Shown here piece after piece: positions 1 through 6,100 of a stretch of 13,720 nucleotides of DNA. Positions within the stretch are counted from its first letter, which is position 1. Each line of letters begins with the position of its first letter. Location: the NCBI GenBank assembly GCA_029821455.1, contig JALGTI010000096.1:1-13720 (forward strand), written 5' to 3'. This DNA is from Candidatus Zipacnadia bacterium. GTDB lineage: Bacteria > Armatimonadota > Zipacnadia > Zipacnadales > Zipacnadaceae. The notes beneath the pieces were generated by a model. The model was not told the DNA's origin. It was given only the letters and a program-made list of their open reading frames with translations, and did no database searches. The position numbers and the translations under genes were made by a program.

Positions 1-1
1 G

Positions 2-181
2 ATTGACCGCATCATCGCTGAGCCGCCGGGAGGAGCCCACAATGACCCCGATGCGGCCGCCGCGCTACTCAAGCAGGCTATCACTGAGGCGTTGGACGAT
101 CTTGCCACCATCCCATCTGACGACCTACTGGAGAGACGCTACGAAAAGTTCCGGCGGATGGGCGCGCCGGAAGGCTACTAA
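2..181 (+). CDS. accA: Acetyl-CoA carboxylase carboxyltransferase subunit alpha, C-terminal end (partial)
   Basis: The first complete codon is at base 2 and the frame stays open for 59 codons to a TAA at 179-181. The protein reads IDRIIAEPPGGAHNDPDAA near its start and ends LLERRYEKFRRMGAPEGY. This is the characteristic end of AccA: the I-D-x-I-I-x-E-P-x-G-G-A-H block, an Ala/Leu-rich helix, then the R-Y-x-K-F-R-x-M-G tail. AccA with AccD transfers the carboxyl group from biotin on BCCP to acetyl-CoA, giving malonyl-CoA in the first committed step of fatty-acid synthesis in the cytoplasm. Only the tail is present because the window cuts the gene. The family match is strong from the tail alone; nothing can be said about the catalytic part. 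Confidence 0.93.
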   Translation: MDRIIAEPPGGAHNDPDAAAALLKQAITEALDDLATIPSDDLLERRYEKFRRMGAPEGY

Positions 182-481
182 GCCTGCAACGTAGCTCCGC
201 TTGCAGCGTTCGCTACTCCCACAGCTTCACGAGGCTTTCCAGCACCTGGGCGCGGTGGCAGGTGCACGTCCGGAGACATCCGGAACGCTTGCCCGGCAAG
301 CCCCGCCTACACGTGTTGCGACTATGAAGGGAGGTACCAAGAATACTAGAGAAAAGAGGATGACCGACTATCACCTCTGGAAATTTTTTGTTAGCCACAA
401 GAGCTAATAGAGGATATTTCATCCGCATGTCGTATTAAGAGACAGACCGTGATACCTGCAAAGTAGCCGGAGGGATGAGGA
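182..481. other. Intergenic stretch between accA and the small basic protein gene
   Basis: About 300 bases with no convincing gene. A 15-codon reading frame from an ATG at 360 (MTDYHLWKFFVSHKS) follows a purine-rich GAAAAGAGG, so a leader peptide is possible but weak. A 5-base inverted repeat TTAGC/GCTAA occurs around 392-408 next to a T6 run, but the T run precedes the stem on the plus strand, so it does not look like a terminator for accA. The last bases hold the ribosome binding site GGAGG at 469-473 for the next gene. Confidence 0.5.
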
Positions 482-805
482 ATGCCTGCCCATAAGGTAC
501 ACAGACGAATTGCGAAGGCGCTAACAGGCGACAGCCATGACGAGGTACATAAGGCCATTGATGCCCCGTATGGGCTGCTTGGCCGGCGGCATCGCTGGCT
601 TTTTCATGGCCTGCTTGCGCCGATCATAGGTGCGCTCTCGGCCCAGTCGAAGGGGAAGGACCCTGCGTCCGGGGCAGCGGCCGGCGTGAGTCATATTGCG
701 GCCGACTGGTCACAGACCGGCCTCAGAAAAGGCCTCAAACTGCTAGGGATAGGTCGAAAGCGACGCAGACGGAAAAAGGGCTGGCTGGGGCTGCTAGGTC
801 TGTAG
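482..805 (+). CDS. Small basic protein with His-rich HxxxD-type pattern, unknown function
   Basis: A 107-residue protein starting at an ATG 8 bases after GGAGG (469-473), a good start signal. Residues 1-80 carry several histidines and acids: H4, H7, H19-D20, RRHRWLFH (35-42) and HIAAD (71-75). The middle (38-76) is mildly hydrophobic, with GLLAPIIGALSA and GAAAGVSHIAAD. The last 25 residues are very basic, with KRRRRKK at 93-99. A histidine pair around a hydrophobic turn followed by H-x-x-x-D recalls the small DUF457/YdjM-type metal-dependent membrane hydrolases, but the protein is much shorter than that family and the likeness is my inference. The basic tail could bind nucleic acid or membrane phospholipid. 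I do not recognise a named family. It lies downstream of accA on the same strand but 300 bases away, so it probably has its own promoter. Confidence 0.72.
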   Translation: MPAHKVHRRIAKALTGDSHDEVHKAIDAPYGLLGRRHRWLFHGLLAPIIGALSAQSKGKDPASGAAAGVSHIAADWSQTGLRKGLKLLGIGRKRRRRKKGWLGLLGL

Positions 806-823
806 CGCCTCCTCCTCCACCAG

Positions 824-848
824 CTCTTCATCGTGGAACGCCTCGATG
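824..848 (-). repeat. Cassette-border repeat, copy 1
   Basis: This stretch is identical over 25 bases to 2373-2397. On the minus strand it encodes IEAFHDEE; the frame then runs on as LVEEEALQT and stops. It lies just downstream of the two-helix membrane protein gene and just past the end of the plus-strand 107-codon gene. The surrounding bases resemble copy 2 (TGGTGG then GGAGG) but diverge quickly. Confidence 0.8.
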
Positions 849-884
849 GGCTTGTTGATGATACGCTCTCTATCACGGCAGGGC

Positions 885-1319
885 CTACTGCTCAGCGCCG
901 GGGTAACGGTCACCTTCCTGCAGGCCCCACACCTCAGCAGGTTGCCAGGTGTGCTGGCTGCCGCGCTTGACCTGCACGTACAGCCTGCCGTCTACGTCTC
1001 TGTAAGTTGGCCAGAGGTAACCATCCCGGTGATATAACACCAACTCAGCTGGCCGCTGCCGAAAGTGGGCCCACCACACTATTGCTACGATCCAGCTTAT
1101 CACGCCGAGAACCATTATTGCTGGCCCGACCTTAGGCCCGGTGAGCATGGCGATAACACCTGCTATGCCAGTAAGCACAATCCAGGCGCCACACCCGAAA
1201 GCACAGCCTTTCAGAAACTCCGGGATTGCGTCAGAAGCCGGCGGCTGCAGGAGTCGGCCCTCCGGTTCAGCGGCGGTTTCGGATTCAAGCTGCACATCTA
1301 GGACCTCTTCACTGCCCAC
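885..1319 (-). CDS. Two-helix membrane protein, unknown function
   Basis: A 144-residue protein. The acidic N-terminus (1-36) is followed by two hydrophobic segments, roughly 39-60 (CAFGCGAWIVLTGIAGVIAM) and 65-84 (GPAIMVLGVISWIVAIVWWA). The C-terminal 60 residues are soluble, contain many aromatic residues (HRDGYLWPTYRDVDGRLYV) and may form a small beta fold. The start is taken as GTG at 1319, because a stop lies just upstream in frame and AGGAGG lies about 15 bases upstream; that spacing is long, so a start a few codons further in is possible. The hairpin of two helices suggests an inner-membrane protein with both ends on the same side. The gene follows the zinc-ribbon membrane protein on the same strand with a 38-base gap, so the two are probably co-transcribed. 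I do not recognise a family. Confidence 0.7.
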   Translation of the reverse strand: MGSEEVLDVQLESETAAEPEGRLLQPPASDAIPEFLKGCAFGCGAWIVLTGIAGVIAMLTGPKVGPAIMVLGVISWIVAIVWWAHFRQRPAELVLYHRDGYLWPTYRDVDGRLYVQVKRGSQHTWQPAEVWGLQEGDRYPGAEQ

Positions 1320-1357
1320 CGCCCACTGTCACCGCCTCCTAGCGCCTTGCATTCTTG

Positions 1358-2380
1358 TCAAAACCATGCCTGCTGGAAAGTCATTTCTATAGGGCCTCGG
1401 GAGAACCACAAGGAAGGCTGCCAGACGAACTCAAGGCCTGAATGCCACCCGAGAGGGACCTCGTACGCTAACCAGCCTTGGGTGTAGCCACCGGGGTGAA
1501 GCTTCACGCCTTGTAGTGGGGGACAATCATCCCGGAGGGTCGCCTCCCCGGTAAAACTCCCGGTGTACTCCACGCCATTTACGATGAACGAGAAATCCCA
1601 CGAATGTACGGGCACTTCGGCGTTGGATTGATTCGATATGTACACATAGACGCCGACGAAAGTATAGCCTTGCTCTGGTGACCACAAAGACCCCCTTTCG
1701 AATGCGCTCTGAGTATAATACGCATTGCAGTAGACTACGCCACCGGGTGCACTGGGGGCACTATAGCCAGAGGAGGGTGAAGTGGGTTGCGGAATTATGG
1801 GTGGAGGCGGCATTGACCAAGAGTGGTCTTGGGGGCTCGCCCTTTGTGGGGTGGTCTGTCGTGATGTTTGCCTGGTAGCTGTGGGGGGGCGGATTGGTTC
1901 CTGGGTTGAGGGCCAGCTTGACGGTGCCGTAGCCTCGTGTGCTCTTGTCGTTGCCTGCCCAAGAACAGGCAACAGGATCGTGAGCATGTAGACAACTAGG
2001 CCGACGCTACCTATAGCGCCCAAGACAATCCCGCCTATTGCCATGCCACTGTTTTCCTGCTTGCGGTTAGATGCAACGCCCGCCCAGATCGCGAACGGCC
2101 CAGCTATCCCCATGCTACAGAAACTGACAATGCCTAGGATTAGCGAGACAATAGCCCATGTTGCCGGCTGTTGCCCAGGCTGCTGTTGTTGCGTTGCTGG
2201 CTCCGGTGACGGGCGGCTAGGTTGAATTGGCGGATACTCCTGCTGCGCTTGTTGTTGCGCTTGCATTTTCGCACACCGAGGGCACTCCTCGTCGAATGGC
2301 CCCATTGCGTAGCCGCATTTTGGGCAATCTATACCAACCTCCTCCTTATGCTTGCAACGCCTCCGCCACCACCTCTTCAT
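1358..2380 (-). CDS. Zinc-ribbon membrane protein with DUF4190-like and DUF4352-like domains
   Basis: A 340-residue protein with a clear domain order. Residues 19-36 form a zinc ribbon (CPKCGY then CPRC, four cysteines at 19, 22, 33 and 36). A Gln/Pro-rich linker covers 40-72. Residues 74-138 form a DUF4190-type pair of membrane helices (AIVSLILGIVSF, then SGMAIGGIVLGAIG). A long Pro/Ser/Thr-rich linker spans 145-213, followed by a C-terminal beta domain (214-340; TFVGVYVYISNQSNAEVPV) resembling the extracytoplasmic DUF4352 immunoglobulin-like domain. The likely topology puts zinc ribbon and C-terminal domain at opposite ends of a membrane anchor. The start at 2380 (MKRWWRRR) follows GAGG at 9 bases and lies inside the cassette-border repeat, so the first 15 residues come from repeat sequence read in a different frame; the true start may be later, though no ATG precedes the zinc ribbon. 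Such proteins are widespread and mostly uncharacterised. Confidence 0.85.
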   Translation of the reverse strand: MKRWWRRRCKHKEEVGIDCPKCGYAMGPFDEECPRCAKMQAQQQAQQEYPPIQPSRPSPEPATQQQQPGQQPATWAIVSLILGIVSFCSMGIAGPFAIWAGVASNRKQENSGMAIGGIVLGAIGSVGLVVYMLTILLPVLGQATTRAHEATAPSSWPSTQEPIRPPTATRQTSRQTTPQRASPQDHSWSMPPPPIIPQPTSPSSGYSAPSAPGGVVYCNAYYTQSAFERGSLWSPEQGYTFVGVYVYISNQSNAEVPVHSWDFSFIVNGVEYTGSFTGEATLRDDCPPLQGVKLHPGGYTQGWLAYEVPLGWHSGLEFVWQPSLWFSRGPIEMTFQQAWF

Positions 2381-2397
2381 CGTGGAACGCCTCGATG
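2373..2397 (-). repeat. Cassette-border repeat, copy 2
   Basis: A 25-base exact match to copy 1. On the minus strand one frame reads DLRQQLIEAFHDEEVVAEAL and stops a few residues later, just after the ankyrin gene ends. The same bases in another frame give the start codon and first residues (MKRWW) of the zinc-ribbon protein, so the repeat supplies the translation start of that gene. Confidence 0.8.
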
Positions 2398-2407
2398 AGC
2401 TGCTGCC

Positions 2408-2890
2408 TCAGGTCGCCACCAGCCTCTCACCCACCTGGGCCTCACCCCCGCTGAGTTGCCGCAGGCTACTCTGTAGCTCCCTGCTCCCTTGGGTGAGTGC
2501 CATGTGCAGCGGTTTGCGGCCGGCACTGTTCACGGCGTTGGCATCCGCGCCGTGATCCAACAGCAGCTTCGCTACCTCTATGTGGCGATTGCCGACTGCC
2601 CCGTGTAGTGGTGTCCACCCGAGAGAATTACTTACATTGACATCTGCGCCGCGATCCAGGAGCAACGTAGCCACTTCCAGATGGCCCCACAAGGCGGGAT
2701 ACATGAGCAGTGGCTGGCCATATTCGTCCTTGGCGTTCACGTCGGCCCCTTTATCTAGCAGGCGCTTTGCTGCTTCCAGGTCTCCGCAGTAAACTGCGTT
2801 GTGCAACTTCTGTTCTCGGCTTTGGCATCCCGTCACGAAACTCAGGACCACCACCGGTACACACGCTACTAACATCCAATACCACTTCAT
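2408..2890 (-). CDS. Ankyrin-repeat lipoprotein
   Basis: A 160-residue protein. The N-terminus is a lipoprotein signal: MKWYWMLVACVPVVVLSF followed by the lipobox V-T-G-C with Cys22 as the lipidation site. Four ankyrin repeats follow: about 26-55 (LHNAVYCGDLEAAKRLLDKG), 57-88 (LEVATLLLDRGADVN), 90-121 (GWTPLHGAVGNRHIEVAKLL) and 123-150 (GRKPLHMAL, a partial capping repeat). The product is probably a lipid-anchored periplasmic or outer-membrane protein that binds another protein, as small bacterial ankyrin lipoproteins generally do. The start is the ATG at 2890, with GGAGG about 11 bases upstream; the frame is open for 81 more codons upstream but that part has no signal sequence and would bury the lipobox. 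It lies 27 bases before the zinc-ribbon gene on the same strand, so co-transcription is likely. Confidence 0.88.
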   Translation of the reverse strand: MKWYWMLVACVPVVVLSFVTGCQSREQKLHNAVYCGDLEAAKRLLDKGADVNAKDEYGQPLLMYPALWGHLEVATLLLDRGADVNVSNSLGWTPLHGAVGNRHIEVAKLLLDHGADANAVNSAGRKPLHMALTQGSRELQSSLRQLSGGEAQVGERLVAT

Positions 2891-3202
2891 TGTGCTTACC
2901 GCCTCCGGTTTGTGGATAGGCCTGGCACGAAGCCACTTGGCCAGTACCTCGGCCACCAACTCTTCATCGGCGAATGTCTCCACGAGACGCCTGCTGGTAT
3001 GCTTCGACGTTGGCAGGACTATTCCTGCAAACGGATTTGAGCGTCTATGTGGTGTGCGGCCAAACCAGGATGGCTGCCAGTACCCTCTGCCACTAGCCCG
3101 TTGGGTTATGATGGGTGAGAAATCCCCGGCCAAGCAGGGACTCCGGTCCTTGCCTCTTACTGACGCCCAATGCTGCGCGGTGTAGAGGAGGGCGCTGACT
3201 GC
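2891..3202 (-). other. Gap between heparinase-like gene and ankyrin lipoprotein, contains repeat copy 3
   Basis: Just over 300 bases on the minus strand between the stop of the heparinase-like gene and the ankyrin start. One frame is open from 3133 into the ankyrin gene, but the 81 residues it encodes resemble no family and contain the repeat-derived LVETFADEELVAEVLAKWL. I see no terminator with a T run and no clear promoter. The bases GGAGGCGG before 2890 form the ribosome binding site for the lipoprotein. Confidence 0.5.
2960..2984 (-). repeat. Cassette-border repeat, copy 3 (diverged)
   Basis: A diverged copy of the sequence at 824-848 and 2373-2397. Bases CTCTTCATCG are shared, then differences appear. 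The reading frame is kept: on the minus strand it encodes LVETFADEELVAEVL compared with LIEAFHDEEVVAEAL in copy 2. Conservation of the frame despite base changes suggests the encoded peptide, not only the DNA, was once selected. Confidence 0.65.
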
Positions 3203-5734
3203 TCACTCCGTCGCGTGCCTCAGTATCCGTCTGCCCTTGCGCTGCAACTCAAAGACGCGCTTCGTGCCCTCCAGTCGCACCTCAAACCAGTCGTGCTCAC
3301 TTCGCACCCGTGGCTTGGCCGCCTGCGGGGCGAACAGCAAGACGAGCAGATCGTCGTCTCCCGCTGATGCAAGCACCCGGGTCGAGGCAACCTCGGCGTC
3401 CGCCAGGAAACTCTTCCGACTCGTTGCAGCCAACCCGCCCGGATAGTATGGCACGCTCTCGTCCTCGAAGCTCGTCTCGGCGGGGTAGACGCTAAGCACC
3501 TTCACTCGATTGGGCCCTGCCTGGAAGATCGCGCCATTGGATGCGACTTCGATCAATTCCGTGGGGTTCAGCTTCCACAGCATGGCTCCCGCACCGGTTT
3601 CACCCCGAAAGCCACTCTCGAAGTCGACCCGCAGCGGACGACGCCGTGGGCAGCACAGCTCGATGCTGGCGATGTCACAGGGCGTTCCCGTGCTGGGAAG
3701 CTGGCCGGCCGCGCCGAATGCCAGCACGGTGTTGGGCTTGACATAGAAGGTCCGCCGGTTTTGACGGGCCAGGCCCTGGCTGTCGGCTCCCACCTCACCG
3801 AAGGTGTCAGCGTCGTCGAAGCGTTGCACATGGCCGTCCAGTTCCACCTCAATGAACGGCTCGCCCTCCGGGTCGTTGAGCCCACCCCAGCGCGCGGCGA
3901 TGTCGTGCCACTTGCCGGCCTTCAACTCTGCAATGCGCGGCTGGATGGTTGCGTACACCGCGGTGTACCTGTGGCTTTGCACCGAGAACGTCAAGCCATC
4001 AGTGCCCCAGAAGCCCAGGTTGAAGCTATTGACCTGCGACCCAAGTCCAGTGCCCGGAATACTCATACCGGTATTGAACAGTATCTGCGGGCGGTCGGGA
4101 TCAACAGGCTCCCTCAAGCGCACGCGCATCCGTACTTCACCGGCATCGGGATTGAAGTACGGCTCGCGTGGGTACTGGAGGTAATCATCGCCATCAATCC
4201 TGGCAAACGCCTCCCCTCCCTCGCTGAGCAACTTCGCACCTCGCGGCTTGCGTTTAAGTGCGACCAGCAGCGCTGGCGTCTTTCCACGCAGCAGCCAATA
4301 CTCGTGCCGAACGCGCCGGGACTCGGCGGCAATCGTGTCGAAGTCTTCGTGCCGCTTAAGCCCACGCAACTGGGCCACATACTCGTTCTGCCCGCCGACG
4401 CATGGCAGGCTGCCGCAGCCTGTGGGCGAGGCCTCAGCGGCTCCGATCGTCCGCAGCAGCGGGTGTCCCGCCCACTGCACGTGCAGGTTGCTGTACCCGT
4501 GGGCGACCCGGCCGCTGTACCCCGATATCAGCGCCACCAGGGACCTCGTCTCCCAACTACTGCGCAGTATTGCCCATCTGTCGTCACGAGCCCCGGTGAA
4601 AGTGCGAGATGGTGGCAAGGACGCCTTGCGCACACGGGCTTTGAAGTCAGGATCGTAGTACATGTATGCATATGGCCCCAGGGCGTACATGCACTCGGCC
4701 GACGCGTTCTTTGTGCCCACGCCCAGGCAGTGTATGCGCCCCAGCCGCGGATCCCTCAAAGCGATGTCACGCAGCCCAGCATCGCCGGCTTCCTGGGCGA
4801 GGCGCAGCAGAACGGGACTGCATTCGTCAAGCTGATTTGTGCCGGCGCCGGTCAGCAAGTTCGCATTGGCCTTTGGGTAACGCTCATCTAATATCTTCCG
4901 GGGGAGGACGAGATGATAGCGTATCCAGGTCAGGGGGGTGGTCAGACGCTTTGGGAATTCCTTGTACAGATCAATCCCGACGACGTTACGCAGCGCGTCG
5001 GCGAAGTGCAGCATCCACGCGTTCTCAGCGCCCCAGAAGGTTGGCCCGTCTACTGCTTCGCCGGCCTTGCCGCAGCCGTTGGGCATGATTGCAGCGCGAA
5101 AACGGTCTATTACCGCTTGAACCCACTCTGCCGCGTCGGGATGCCGGCCCAGCAATTGGATGGCCGCGACTCCGAAGTGTCCGTTGTCAACCACCGGATG
5201 GTGGCCAGCGGCCGCAGAATGCCTGCCCTGGTTTACCTCTGGCCACCACCGCTTCAGCAACTGAACCAGGCAGTTGACGACCTTCTGCTCCTCCGGGCCC
5301 GTGAGTGCGCCTGCCAGCCAATCCAGCGCGACGGCAAAGGCCTGCATGTAGCGGTTGGCGGTATAGAAATGCTCCTCAACACGGTCGCTGTGTTCCCAGC
5401 CGGCCGCCGCAAGCAGCCATTCCTTCGCCTTCGCGAGCCATCGCTCGTCGCCGGTCATACGCCACGCGAAGCTATACTGCTCAATCATGGCCGTCGCTTC
5501 CATGCTGGTATACCAGGTAATGTACAATTGATGGAACGGATGGGGGCTGTGAGGACGTTCAGGTATACGCTTTGGGGGACGCCTGGCCTGAAACTCCTCG
5601 CAGTCCGCGACGATATTGCGTAGGATGCGTTTGCGGATAGGATCCGTGGGAGGTGGGAACTGATAGTCGTCATCCCCCACCGCATGATAAAGCCGGGGTC
5701 GAGTCTCTCGCAGCGGCCTTACAGGAGTTGCCAT
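3203..5734 (-). CDS. Heparinase II/III-like polysaccharide lyase-type protein with concanavalin-like domain
   Basis: An 843-residue protein. Residues about 5-350 form the alpha-helical toroid typical of heparinase/alginate-lyase families (DUF4962-like), with WLAKAKEWLLAAAGW, EEHFYTANRYMQAFAVALDW and DNGHFGVAA. Residues about 385-500 match the beta-sheet Hep_II_III domain: WAILRSSWETRSLVALISGY, then RVAHGYSNLHVQWAGHPLLR. About 510-695 looks like an inserted concanavalin/LamG-type sandwich (NSFNLGFWGTDGLTF, IEVELDGHVQRF). The C-terminal 150 residues form a further beta domain. Such proteins cleave or bind acidic polysaccharides. The usual H-G-H-x-D of the beta domain reads H-G-Y-S-N here, and the expected tyrosine before G-P-x-x-W is a valine, so catalysis is uncertain. 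I see no signal peptide. The start is ATG 5734, 7 bases from GGAGG (5742-5746); a GTG at 5740 lies only 1 base from that site. Confidence 0.88.
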   Translation of the reverse strand: MATPVRPLRETRPRLYHAVGDDDYQFPPPTDPIRKRILRNIVADCEEFQARRPPKRIPERPHSPHPFHQLYITWYTSMEATAMIEQYSFAWRMTGDERWLAKAKEWLLAAAGWEHSDRVEEHFYTANRYMQAFAVALDWLAGALTGPEEQKVVNCLVQLLKRWWPEVNQGRHSAAAGHHPVVDNGHFGVAAIQLLGRHPDAAEWVQAVIDRFRAAIMPNGCGKAGEAVDGPTFWGAENAWMLHFADALRNVVGIDLYKEFPKRLTTPLTWIRYHLVLPRKILDERYPKANANLLTGAGTNQLDECSPVLLRLAQEAGDAGLRDIALRDPRLGRIHCLGVGTKNASAECMYALGPYAYMYYDPDFKARVRKASLPPSRTFTGARDDRWAILRSSWETRSLVALISGYSGRVAHGYSNLHVQWAGHPLLRTIGAAEASPTGCGSLPCVGGQNEYVAQLRGLKRHEDFDTIAAESRRVRHEYWLLRGKTPALLVALKRKPRGAKLLSEGGEAFARIDGDDYLQYPREPYFNPDAGEVRMRVRLREPVDPDRPQILFNTGMSIPGTGLGSQVNSFNLGFWGTDGLTFSVQSHRYTAVYATIQPRIAELKAGKWHDIAARWGGLNDPEGEPFIEVELDGHVQRFDDADTFGEVGADSQGLARQNRRTFYVKPNTVLAFGAAGQLPSTGTPCDIASIELCCPRRRPLRVDFESGFRGETGAGAMLWKLNPTELIEVASNGAIFQAGPNRVKVLSVYPAETSFEDESVPYYPGGLAATSRKSFLADAEVASTRVLASAGDDDLLVLLFAPQAAKPRVRSEHDWFEVRLEGTKRVFELQRKGRRILRHATE

Positions 5735-5741
5735 TTGCACG

Positions 5742-5746
5742 CCTCC
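5742..5746 (-). promoter_or_regulatory. Ribosome binding site that decides the heparinase-like start
   Basis: Minus-strand GGAGG ends 7 bases before the ATG at 5734. The in-frame GTG at 5740 is too close to it to be used, so the shorter start is preferred. Confidence 0.75.
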
Positions 5747-5753
5747 ATCATCT

Positions 5754-5770
5754 ACTGGGCTAGGCCCAGT
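5754..5770. repeat. Perfect 7-base inverted repeat upstream of the heparinase-like gene
   Basis: ACTGGGC-TAG-GCCCAGT is a perfect palindrome with a 3-base centre, 8 bases upstream of the ribosome binding site of the minus-strand heparinase-like gene. There is no T run on either side, so an operator or a 5'-leader hairpin is more likely than a terminator. Its role is inferred from position only. Confidence 0.6.
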
Positions 5771-5819
5771 CTGAGTTATTGTCGTTCAAGCTGTCGCAGT
5801 GCGCGCCGTCTCCGCATGA

Positions 5820-5857
5820 CCTACCCCCTACGTTCAGGTAGGAGCAGTGCGGGTAGG
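5820..5857. repeat. CCTACC / GGTAGG / GGTAGG repeat set
   Basis: CCTACC at 5820-5825 can pair with GGTAGG at 5837-5842 or with a second GGTAGG at 5852-5857, giving two mutually exclusive stems in the leader region of the heparinase-like gene. This could be a pair of regulator half-sites or alternative hairpins; six-base arms also arise by chance. Confidence 0.4.
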
Positions 5858-5871
5858 TTTGCCTTGTGACA

Positions 5872-5891
5872 GCCCGTGCACATGCACGGGC
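5872..5891. repeat. Perfect 9-base inverted repeat
   Basis: GCCCGTGCA-CA-TGCACGGGC is a perfect 20-base palindrome with a 2-base centre, in the non-coding region between the heparinase-like gene and the decayed genes. The tight centre makes it look more like a dimeric regulator's operator than an RNA hairpin. It is not followed by a T run. Confidence 0.65.
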
Positions 5892-5981
5892 CTGCAATTC
5901 GCCTCCGCACAGTGCATACCTCCCCGTGTGCGCCCACAGACCCCTGCGATATGCACGAAGAGGCCTGCAACGAACTGACAT

Positions 5982-6000
5982 GAGACTGTTGGAAAAGTCT
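5982..6000. mobile_element. Possible solo insertion-sequence end
   Basis: GAGACTGTTGGAAAAGTCT resembles the terminal inverted repeats of many IS5-type elements (GAGACTGTTTGAAAA...). It also resembles the end of the IS5-family fragment at 13663-13683 read on the minus strand: CTGTTGGAAAAG compared with CTGTTTCAAAAC, 9 of 12 matching. No IS5-type transposase lies next to it, so it would be a relic. AGACT/AGTCT inside it also forms a small inverted repeat. Confidence 0.35.
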
Positions 6001-6007
6001 ACGCTAT

Positions 6008-6034
6008 ATTATAGTGGGGGGGGAGTCAAGACAA
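6008..6034 (-). promoter_or_regulatory. Promoter-like sequence facing the heparinase-like gene
   Basis: On the minus strand TTGTCT (6034-6029) is followed after 15 bases by TATAAT (6013-6008), a perfect -10 hexamer with a good -35. A second -35-like TTGACT overlaps at 6029-6024 but is too close. Eight Cs (minus strand) sit in the spacer. It lies about 275 bases upstream of the ATG at 5734, so the leader would be long and would contain all the palindromes listed. Confidence 0.45.
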
Positions 6035-6100
6035 CGGCAGATAACGGCAGAAGAAGGCCCACAATGCGCTTATGCCAGCGAAGCATCTGTTGCGCAGAAT

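Noticed and set aside
392..408. Intrinsic terminator after accA
   Set aside because: The 5-base stem TTAGC/GCTAA is weak and the T run precedes it on the plus strand; the minus-strand reading is followed by As.
885..2997. Integron attC sites or a CRISPR array formed by the three border repeats
   Set aside because: The copies are hundreds of bases apart, not palindromic, lack attC core sites and have genes between them rather than spacers.
2891..3133. An 81-residue N-terminal extension of the ankyrin lipoprotein
   Set aside because: The ATG at 2890 has a ribosome binding site and starts a proper lipoprotein signal; an extension would bury the lipobox inside the protein.
3761..4891. A 376-codon open frame on the plus strand opposite the heparinase-like gene
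   Set aside because: It lies fully antisense to a gene with clear domains, its protein resembles nothing known, and long antisense frames are common in GC-rich coding DNA.
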